Source of the DNA: a virus
Virus record (IMG/VR): IMGVR_UViG_3300030329_005417
Span: 1 to 28,148 of that record
DNA: 28,148 bases
Direction: 5' to 3' (one strand)
A program made the translations under genes and the position numbers. The notes under the pieces are model-generated. The model searched no databases. It had not been told where the DNA came from and worked only from the letters and a program-made list of their open reading frames with translations. This document shows positions 23,224 through 28,148 of this stretch, in pieces. Numbering within the stretch: the stretch's first letter is position 1; every line of letters starts with the position of its first letter.

Positions 23224-23382
23224 TTAAAAAAGCCTCTTAAAATATGCATAATTACAATAAGATAATATTATTAAAGGTATAAAAGGGGTTACAATTAAGC
23301 CCCTTAAAAGATGGTTAAAAAATAACACCAGTATTAAGATTAATTGTAATACAGGTATATATTTAATTATTTTATTTTCCAT
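23224..23382 (-). CDS. small membrane protein (52 aa)
   Basis: ATG at 23382 overlaps the stop of the zinc-finger gene (TAATG), and GGGG is seven bases upstream. The product begins MENKIIKYIPVLQLILILVL, has a second hydrophobic stretch (LIVTPFIPLIILSY) and a basic end (FKRLF). Two membrane helices with a short polar turn are likely. Followed one base later by the next small membrane gene; the pair could form a complex. Function unknown. Confidence 0.6.
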   Translation of the reverse strand: MENKIIKYIPVLQLILILVLFFNHLLRGLIVTPFIPLIILSYCNYAYFKRLF

Positions 23383-23963
23383 TATTTAACCCCACTTTCT
23401 ATGATCTTTTCATAACTTGTATTACAATCAAAACAAAGAGTTTTATTTTCATCTATCTCTATATCTAAAATTAATTCTGTATTATCAATACAATTAATTT
23501 CAGATGTAGGAACATATGCCCCACAATCAGAACAAAAACAATGACTCTTTATACCACAATCAGAACAAATTAATTTATCATATTTATTTATGTGATAATC
23601 TTCTATATTAATATATACATCTTCTTTGCATTCATAACAATTGTTAGAAGATTTTATATTAATATTTTCTCTAGATACATAAGAAATTTTATTTTCTTTA
23701 ATATTTCTTTTTCTTAAATATATAGAAATTGTTTTACCTCTTTTATATGTAGGTATATTTTTAGTGCTGCTTAAATTATTTATAGGTATTAAGCCCCCCC
23801 TATCATCATATTTAAAACCTTTTATAGGCTTTCTATACCTTTTAAATAAGCAATACTTACTAGAACTTTTAATCATTTTTTTATTTATTAAATCAATTAT
23901 ATACCTAGTTAAAAAGTTATTAGGTATATTCCTTAATAAATGTTCGAATTTTCTATTATCCAT
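23382..23963 (-). CDS. Cys-rich multi-zinc-finger protein (193 aa)
   Basis: Begins MDNRKFEHLLRNIPNNFLTR, a helical basic N-terminal half (to ~residue 105), then a C-terminal half with regularly placed cysteine pairs: NCYEC, ICSDCG, HCFCSDCG and LCFDC. These suggest two treble-clef or ribbon zinc sites. No enzymatic motif is visible. The leader AAGGGG three to six bases before the ATG is the cassette's usual form. Nucleic-acid binding or protein-interaction roles are plausible. I do not recognise the family. Confidence 0.6.
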   Translation of the reverse strand: MDNRKFEHLLRNIPNNFLTRYIIDLINKKMIKSSSKYCLFKRYRKPIKGFKYDDRGGLIPINNLSSTKNIPTYKRGKTISIYLRKRNIKENKISYVSRENINIKSSNNCYECKEDVYINIEDYHINKYDKLICSDCGIKSHCFCSDCGAYVPTSEINCIDNTELILDIEIDENKTLCFDCNTSYEKIIESGVK

Positions 23964-23974
23964 TTCAACCCCTT

Positions 23975-24769
23975 TTATTTATTATTATTATATATCACAA
24001 AACCTGAATTAATACCTTTTATTCTATCTACTACTGAACCCTTAAATTTAAGCCCTATAATAACACCTTTAGGCTCTAAAAATCTTAAATCAGAGTTATC
24101 ACCATTAATTACTTTATAACCCTTATATGTTTTTGGGATATTATGACTAAATACAGCCGATACTCTGCCAGTTTTATTATCTAAATAATGTTTAGCATTA
24201 TCCCAGTTATTCTCACCAAGTGAATATGTTAAATCATAGTTAGGTGCTAAAGTTCTTTTATTTAGTGGATATTTTGTATAATCATACCATTGAATATTTG
24301 GAAATAATTCAAATATATTATATCTAATATTTTCATCATAATATTTGCAAACATTATTAAATTTAAATAGCTCTTCATATGTAAATTTTAATTTAATATT
24401 TTCAAATGGTATATCACTAGTACCATTTAATCTAATTACTGGAATTAAGCCCTTTTTATTAGCAAGTTTAATAAAGTTATCAACCCTTCTGATCAGATTA
24501 AGCATAAAGCCCTTTTTATCTGTTAAAAAGAAATTAGTTTTTTTAAGTCTAGCTTGTTGTATTGTGTTAAACTTCCCTCTACCTGCTACATTTAAACAAG
24601 CTATTGTACAGCCCTTAGTCCTATATGCACACAATTCTTTACCTGATAATCTGGCAGGGCTTAAATATAATATAGCTGTTAAATAGCCTTTTTTATATCC
24701 CTTAGTAGTTTTAGCATCTGCATTAATACTTAGTATGTTATTTTTATTATAGTATTGTTTGTAGTCCAT
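23975..24769 (-). CDS. GP88-family protein (gene product 88 domain)
   Basis: 264 residues. The family pattern is clear to me: AILYLSPARLSGKELCAY, then TKGCTIACLNVAGRGKFN (Cys47, Cys54, Cys58), QQARLKKTNFFL and PVIRLNGTSDIPFE. This resembles mycobacteriophage gp88-type proteins found in many unrelated phages. The three closely spaced cysteines (CX6CX3C) could hold a metal or iron-sulphur centre. The biochemical role of the family is, to my knowledge, not established. AAGGGGTTAACA precedes the ATG. It is the largest protein of the cassette and probably its core. Confidence 0.7.
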   Translation of the reverse strand: MDYKQYYNKNNILSINADAKTTKGYKKGYLTAILYLSPARLSGKELCAYRTKGCTIACLNVAGRGKFNTIQQARLKKTNFFLTDKKGFMLNLIRRVDNFIKLANKKGLIPVIRLNGTSDIPFENIKLKFTYEELFKFNNVCKYYDENIRYNIFELFPNIQWYDYTKYPLNKRTLAPNYDLTYSLGENNWDNAKHYLDNKTGRVSAVFSHNIPKTYKGYKVINGDNSDLRFLEPKGVIIGLKFKGSVVDRIKGINSGFVIYNNNK

Positions 24770-24782
24770 TGTTAACCCCTTT

Positions 24783-24983
24783 TTATTTATTATATTTCTT
24801 TATATATGCTTCAATACATATATTAATAAATTCTATATCAATTTCTTTAAGCTCTGATATATCTCTAAACTTTATAATCTCATTATAGAATATTTCATTT
24901 TGATCATATTTATTACACATTTCAGAGTAAGTTAAATTCTCATCATTATATATATTAGTTATTATTTTATTTACTATTGACAT
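24783..24983 (-). CDS. small acidic hypothetical protein (66 aa), first gene of cassette
   Basis: Starts MSIVNKIITNIYNDENLTYS and ends FINICIEAYIKKYNK. It appears all-helical and acidic, with no motif. AAGGGGTTAACA precedes the ATG, the same leader as for the GP88 gene, and the palindrome at 24995-25007 lies just upstream. As the promoter-proximal small gene it could be an autoregulator, but no HTH is recognised. Confidence 0.65.
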   Translation of the reverse strand: MSIVNKIITNIYNDENLTYSEMCNKYDQNEIFYNEIIKFRDISELKEIDIEFINICIEAYIKKYNK

Positions 24984-24994
24984 TGTTAACCCCT

Positions 24995-25007
24995 TAACAT
25001 GATGTTA
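24995..25007. promoter_or_regulatory. perfect palindrome TAACATGATGTTA (candidate operator)
   Basis: TAACAT and ATGTTA flank a single G. The palindrome lies between the predicted start of the leftward transcript (about 25012) and the ribosome site of the first cassette gene, the place of a repressor site. No cognate regulator is identified. Confidence 0.45.
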
Positions 25008-25019
25008 TTATAACCCTTT

Positions 25020-25048
25020 AATATATTAATAATATATGAGATATGCAA
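25020..25048 (-). promoter_or_regulatory. sigma70-type promoter of the leftward cassette
   Basis: On the - strand TTGCAT (25048-25043) and TATATT (25025-25020) are separated by 17 bp. Transcription would start near 25012, before the palindrome and the AAGGGG ribosome site. It is the best-looking promoter for that strand in the interval. Confidence 0.55.
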
Positions 25049-25127
25049 ATAATCAGATAATCAAAGCCCCCTTCAACATCAATTTACTTAAAACAATTTA
25101 ACATATATTAAGCCTGATAAATAGGGG

Positions 25128-25142
25128 GGCAATATATTTGCC
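25128..25142. repeat. inverted repeat GGCAA-TATAT-TTGCC
   Basis: A perfect 5-bp inverted repeat around TATAT lies in the middle of the divergent control region, immediately after a run of G. It could be a protein site; nothing else is known about it. Confidence 0.35.
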
Positions 25143-25187
25143 GATAATATATATTATGTCTAATTCCTATTATTAAAATGAATCAAT

Positions 25188-25251
25188 GGGGGGTATTTCT
25201 CGAAGGGTCAAGGGGGTACCAGGGGGATACCCTTCCCTTCCTTATGGGGGG
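25188..25251 (+). other. cluster of G-tracts (quadruplex candidate)
   Basis: Runs of 6, 3, 5, 5 and 6 G lie at 25188, 25205, 25212, 25222 and 25246. The first four are linked by loops of 11, 4 and 5 bases, short enough for a G-quadruplex. Such runs are exceptional in this AT-rich genome. It sits upstream of the terminase gene and among its repeats. Confidence 0.5.
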
Positions 25252-25301
25252 TAGCAAAACCCACAAAATATAAAACTTTACTTAAATCCCCCATTTCCCA
25301 T

Positions 25302-25330
25302 TTGCAAAGAATTTATAGTTTACTTAAAAT
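25302..25330 (+). promoter_or_regulatory. promoter of the small terminase gene, probably leaderless
   Basis: TTGCAA (25302-25307) and TAAAAT (25325-25330) are spaced 17 bp. The start of transcription would fall at about 25336-25338, the ATG itself, and no ribosome site exists upstream of it, so a leaderless message is predicted. Confidence 0.5.
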
Positions 25331-25335
25331 AACCT

Positions 25336-26052
25336 ATGTCAAATTTACTTAAAAAAAGGAATTTACTTAAAAAAGCTAACTTAAAGAAACTAAGAGCAAT
25401 TGATCTACTTGGTACTAGACCAGATATGTCTTATGGTGATGTATGTAAAGAGCTTGATATAAATAGAAATACCCTTGCACAATGGAGAGAAGATGTTGCT
25501 TTTGTTGAAGCTGTATATGAAAAGTATATGGTTACCTTTAACTCTAAACTACCTGAAGTATTAGAAGCTATGATAAGAGAAGCTAAAGAGGGTAATGTAC
25601 AAGCAGGTAGATTAGTTATGGATGTAGCAGGTAAGATAGTTAAGAGGGTTAATGTTAAGATACAAGCCCCTTTTAAGCAGTTCTTAGATGCTCAAGATGC
25701 AGAGATAGTAGATGTAGCTTTTAATAGTATGGATGAGGAGATTGAGGGTGTAGGATATACACCTAGTGAAATAATTGATTCTATACCTGTTAGTAAGGAT
25801 TTACCCAAAAGAAATAAAGTCAACGATAAGCCTTTAAAGAGGGTTATTAAAGAGAAAAAGAGAGTTAAGAAAATAAAAAACAATCCTAATTTACTTAAAA
25901 AGAAAAAGGATCAGTTTAATAGTTGGTATCATATAAGAAAGAGAGCTAAGAAGGTTGGATTAGCACCTTTACCTCCTGGTAAGCCTACTAAGACTCAAAG
26001 AGCTAAGTGGATGGCTAAATTAGAAGAAATGGAAAAGAATCAAGCTAACTGA
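25336..26052 (+). CDS. terS: terminase small subunit-like DNA-binding protein
   Basis: 238 residues. A basic start with two NLLKK repeats leads to an HTH (MSYGDVCKELDINRNTLAQW, 31-50). An oligomerisation-type helix pair follows (LPEVLEAMIREAKEGNVQAG; DVAGKIVKRVNVKIQAPF). The family arrangement HTH, central helices, then a disordered tail fits small terminases, which recognise phage DNA and start packaging by the large subunit. The C-terminal 80 residues are unusually basic (KEKKRVKKIKNN) and end in WMAKLEEMEKNQ. Its ATG lacks a ribosome site. The 3' end overlaps the convergent MuF-like gene by 13 bp. The large subunit is not in the window. Confidence 0.7.
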   Translation: MSNLLKKRNLLKKANLKKLRAIDLLGTRPDMSYGDVCKELDINRNTLAQWREDVAFVEAVYEKYMVTFNSKLPEVLEAMIREAKEGNVQAGRLVMDVAGKIVKRVNVKIQAPFKQFLDAQDAEIVDVAFNSMDEEIEGVGYTPSEIIDSIPVSKDLPKRNKVNDKPLKRVIKEKKRVKKIKNNPNLLKKKKDQFNSWYHIRKRAKKVGLAPLPPGKPTKTQRAKWMAKLEEMEKNQAN

Positions 26053-26582
26053 TTTTGATCTACTTTAAGTGTATCTGAGCTATTAACATCTTCAGGCACT
26101 AATATACAATAACATCTTCCACCACATATAGACCACCCTGAACCAGGTAGTCCTCTAGATTGCCAACCATCAAAGGTATCTACATCACCTTCTCTACCTT
26201 GACAATCATCACATATTTTATGTCCTTGAACAGTTACCCATCTGAATAACTCTATGCTATCCCCATAAACTTCAAGTTGTCCGATTCTAGAAAACTGGTT
26301 ATTTCCAAATACAACTCCTCTGACAAGGGAATTGCGAAATTCTCCAAAGATTCTTCCATGGGTTCGCAAGTCGTTAAAGAGAATTCCTGCGATTGCTTCA
26401 TCTGACACCCCTGTTCTTCTAAGGATTTCAATGTGTCTAGTAATTCTAGTTGCAAGTATATCGACATCGAAAGCAATTCCGAGGGCGAGTAATCCGATAA
26501 GGGATCTGTCTGTTTCTTCGATTTCTTCTTCATAGTTATCAAGAATTTGATTAATTTCTTCATCTGTTATCTCTATTGCCAT
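26040..26582 (-). CDS. MuF-like minor head protein, short form
   Basis: 180 residues. The helical N-terminal part ends at SRIGQLEVYGDSIELFRWVT. The C-terminal MuF signature follows: GHKICDDCQGREGDVDTFDG, then WQSRGLPGSGW, and a second cysteine set CGGRCYCILVPED (C124, C127, C153, C157, C159) that should hold zinc. MuF proteins bind the portal inside the head and may be carried with DNA; here the gene follows the portal and virion-morphogenesis genes as usual. It is shorter than typical (250-300). The 3' end meets the terminase gene. Confidence 0.75.
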   Translation of the reverse strand: MAIEITDEEINQILDNYEEEIEETDRSLIGLLALGIAFDVDILATRITRHIEILRRTGVSDEAIAGILFNDLRTHGRIFGEFRNSLVRGVVFGNNQFSRIGQLEVYGDSIELFRWVTVQGHKICDDCQGREGDVDTFDGWQSRGLPGSGWSICGGRCYCILVPEDVNSSDTLKVDQNQLA

Positions 26583-26583
26583 T

Positions 26584-27123
26584 TTATTTATTGTATCTGT
26601 GTGTTACTTTGCCTTTCATAGCTTTTCTTATTGCTTTAACTACTGCCTTACTAGCTTCTTCGTTTTCTTTTAAAAGCCCTGCAAAGGGTGATTCAGGATG
26701 TATCCAAGGTCTAGGAAGTGATCTTCTACCATCACTATAATCCCTAAACCCTACAACTTTATTTCCTTTTTTAACTGCAAAGTGATTGTTAGTAGTAAAA
26801 CCCTCTGCTTGATTCATACCATACTTTAAAAATCTTACACCAGTTTTGTTTTTCTTTTTAATTGTTTCTATGCTATTTATAAGTTTTCCTGTTTCTATTA
26901 AAGGCTTACTACTTGTCCTACCTCTCATTTTACGAATATTCAAAGTAGATTTTTCTAAACCTCTCATTGCTTTACCATTATAATTAACATTTTTATTAAT
27001 TCTATCTTTTAAAACTTTAGCAGGGTCATCTACTAACATAGAAATACCTAGTTTATTTATAACTGACTTAGATTCTCTTTTTAATTTTTTAAAATCAAAT
27101 GTTTGTGTTATTTTACTTATCAT
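26584..27123 (-). CDS. phage virion morphogenesis protein (gpG-like/tail completion)
   Basis: 179 residues. The pattern SSKPLIETGKLINSIETI, followed by AEGFTTNNHFAVKK, and near the end RRSLPRPWIHPE is that of the virion morphogenesis family (Mu gpG, P2 S, HK97 gp10-like), which work at the neck or tail end. The N- and C-termini are basic (KGKVTHRYNK). It starts in an ATGA overlap with the small upstream gene and abuts the MuF-like gene. Its location on the head strand rather than with the tail is odd. Confidence 0.7.
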   Translation of the reverse strand: MISKITQTFDFKKLKRESKSVINKLGISMLVDDPAKVLKDRINKNVNYNGKAMRGLEKSTLNIRKMRGRTSSKPLIETGKLINSIETIKKKNKTGVRFLKYGMNQAEGFTTNNHFAVKKGNKVVGFRDYSDGRRSLPRPWIHPESPFAGLLKENEEASKAVVKAIRKAMKGKVTHRYNK

Positions 27124-27365
27124 TTTAATCTTTCTGCTAACTTTTTACCTAACTTTTTAGATTTTAAGAAATTAGGTATAAATTTTATAATAATATTTTC
27201 TGCAAAATTTTCAGCCCATGCTTTAGGGTCTTGCACAATATCATTAATATCATCTTGTGGCAATTCTATTTCAAAATTATTGATTTGCTTGAGTTCTTTG
27301 ACGAGCTTGAGCAAATATTGATCCTGCAACTGGTTGCTCTTGTTGTTGTTGTTCTTCTCTGCCAT
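27120..27365 (-). CDS. small hypothetical protein overlapping portal 3' end
   Basis: 81 residues if started at ATG 27365; overlap with portal is 89 bp. The first ~25 residues are Asn/Gln-rich and use C-ending codons unlike the rest, because the same bases are constrained as portal codons, so the true start may lie further in. The folded part (FEIELPQDDINDIVQDPKAW; AENFAENIIIKFIPNFLKS) is helical and amphipathic. ATGA joins it to the next gene. Function unknown; a head or neck assembly part is likely from context. Confidence 0.55.
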   Translation of the reverse strand: MAEKNNNNKSNQLQDQYLLKLVKELKQINNFEIELPQDDINDIVQDPKAWAENFAENIIIKFIPNFLKSKKLGKKLAERLK

Positions 27366-28148
27366 TTTGATTTATCTCTTTATTTTCTTCAATTTTTTTA
27401 CTTGCTTCTTGTAATGTATAATCATCATTGTATTTAACATATAATTCATTTTTGTTGGTCAAATTGTTAGCTATCATATAATCATTCCAAGTAATTTGAT
27501 CTTGTACTGTTTTTGGATACTCTATTTCATTAAAGTCTATACCAAACTTCTCAGGTAGCTTAATGTTGTTATATGCAGCTATTTCCTTTTCTACTTGATA
27601 AAACTCATGCTCATACATCTTCCATAGTTCTAAATCGTCTTGATAATCTTCAAATCTATCAAGGTCTTTAATTCTAAGAGCAATACCTGAAGGAGTTTCC
27701 CCTCCATCCTGTGCAAATTGCACATATAAATGGTTGTTCTGAGCAACCAACTCTATTTGAAACTTCAATGCATCTATAACAGCCTGTGGATCACCACCAG
27801 GAGTTACTATATCAAAGGTAGCACCTTCAGGTAAATCTAATACTCTATCTGAACCTAGTCTTTGTAAAGGTTTGTCGCTATATACACCTGTTGTGTATGC
27901 TTGACCAAACATTTGAAATCTTAAACCTAATTGTAATTCAGTTAAAGTAATATTTGCCTGAAGATTAGCTCCACATATATCTGAAGCACCTTCAACAAAG
28001 AAATTATCTATTTGTTCTTCTTTATGAGTAAATACAAAAGGCAAGATACCATAACCATGCTCGTATTCATCAATTATATTACCATTTTCATCATAATGAG
28101 CATATATAGACTCATCCCAGTAAGCCCATTCGCATTTGTCTGTGTAAG
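27277..28148 (-). CDS. portal protein, C-terminal part (5' end outside window)
   Basis: The reading frame is open to the window edge at 28148. From the visible start: YTDKCEWAYWDESIYAHYDE, then GILPFVFTHKEEQIDNFFVE, ITLTELQLGLRFQMFGQAY and RVLDLPEGATFDIVTPGGDP. This reads like the C-terminal half of a portal (clip/stem to wing and helical crown), followed by a long helical part and a Gln-rich tail (REEQQQQEQPVAGS). Portals form the 12-mer gate for DNA at the head vertex. A TTG at 28044 is only an internal codon. The large terminase is probably further upstream on this strand. Confidence 0.7.
   Translation of the reverse strand, partial: YTDKCEWAYWDESIYAHYDENGNIIDEYEHGYGILPFVFTHKEEQIDNFFVEGASDICGANLQANITLTELQLGLRFQMFGQAYTTGVYSDKPLQRLGSDRVLDLPEGATFDIVTPGGDPQAVIDALKFQIELVAQNNHLYVQFAQDGGETPSGIALRIKDLDRFEDYQDDLELWKMYEHEFYQVEKEIAAYNNIKLPEKFGIDFNEIEYPKTVQDQITWNDYMIANNLTNKNELYVKYNDDYTLQEASKKIEENKEINQNGREEQQQQEQPVAGSIFAQARQRTQANQ

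Larger units (their letters stand above)
25083..25371 (+). repeat. array of TTTACTTAAA around small terminase start
   Basis: The 10-bp word TTTACTTAAA occurs at 25083, 25277, 25319, 25344 and 25362, all in the same direction. The last two are inside the terminase gene and encode Asn-Leu-Leu-Lys-Lys twice. One more copy is at 25890 in the same gene. Repeats near a small terminase gene often mark its packaging recognition site; here this is inference. Confidence 0.5.

Noticed and set aside
24984-25335. Possible CRISPR-like or tRNA element in the divergent region
   Set aside because: The repeats are too short (10 bp) and irregularly spaced for CRISPR, and no cloverleaf or T-loop sequence was found.
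26252-26563. 103-codon frame within the MuF-like gene
   Set aside because: Out-of-frame shadow of the conserved gene; no ribosome site or family pattern.

Overview
The window is part of the genome of a tailed double-stranded DNA phage with siphovirus-type morphology. It is very AT-rich (by eye about 30% G+C, lower around 22.5-25 kb), densely packed and uses ordinary bacterial start and Shine-Dalgarno signals. The evidence is a complete connector-to-tail-tip gene order (head-tail connector, tail completion, tail tube, frameshifted G/GT chaperones, tape measure, large tail-tip protein), together with portal, MuF-like, virion-morphogenesis and small-terminase genes and a recombination/replication set. 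The host cannot be named from the sequence. The style resembles AT-rich aquatic phages, but that is an impression.

Layout. (1) 1-16154, + strand: virion genes. First come three to four beta-rich, Ser/Thr/Gly-rich structural proteins, then a DUF1320-like connector, a tail completion protein, a tail tube protein, the G/GT chaperones with a -1 slippery site, the tape measure, a 1582-residue tail-tip/hub protein and two distal proteins. Many genes join through TAATG stop/start overlaps. (2) 16123-21875, - strand: recombination, replication and modification. It encodes NinB-like, two PD-(D/E)XK nucleases (one Hjc-like), a C5-cytosine methyltransferase, a replication-initiator-like C-terminal domain, an SSB with the DIPF tip, a RecB/Cas4-type exonuclease, a small HTH regulator, and several tiny Zn-finger or one-helix membrane peptides. 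(3) 21876-22900: noncoding control region with twin palindromes, a four-copy promoter-like repeat, a strongly folded ~310-nt RNA with its own terminator on the + strand, and leftward terminators. (4) 22899-24983, - strand: an autonomous-looking cassette of six genes, including a GP88-family protein, a Cys4-rich protein and small membrane proteins. It has its own promoter, palindromic operator and terminators. (5) 24984-25335: divergent control region with G-tracts and an array of a 10-bp repeat that runs into (6) the small terminase gene (+ strand). (7) 26040-28148, - strand: head genes (portal, a small protein, virion morphogenesis, MuF-like) converging on the terminase gene.

Working together: the portal, MuF, connector and tail genes build the particle. 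Small terminase probably selects DNA, possibly at the repeats around its own start. SSB, exonuclease, NinB and resolvase process replicating DNA, and the solitary methyltransferase probably protects it. The least explained parts are the structured RNA with its repeats and the 22.9-25.0 kb cassette. Several genes of 27-55 codons listed here were found by reading the sequence directly.
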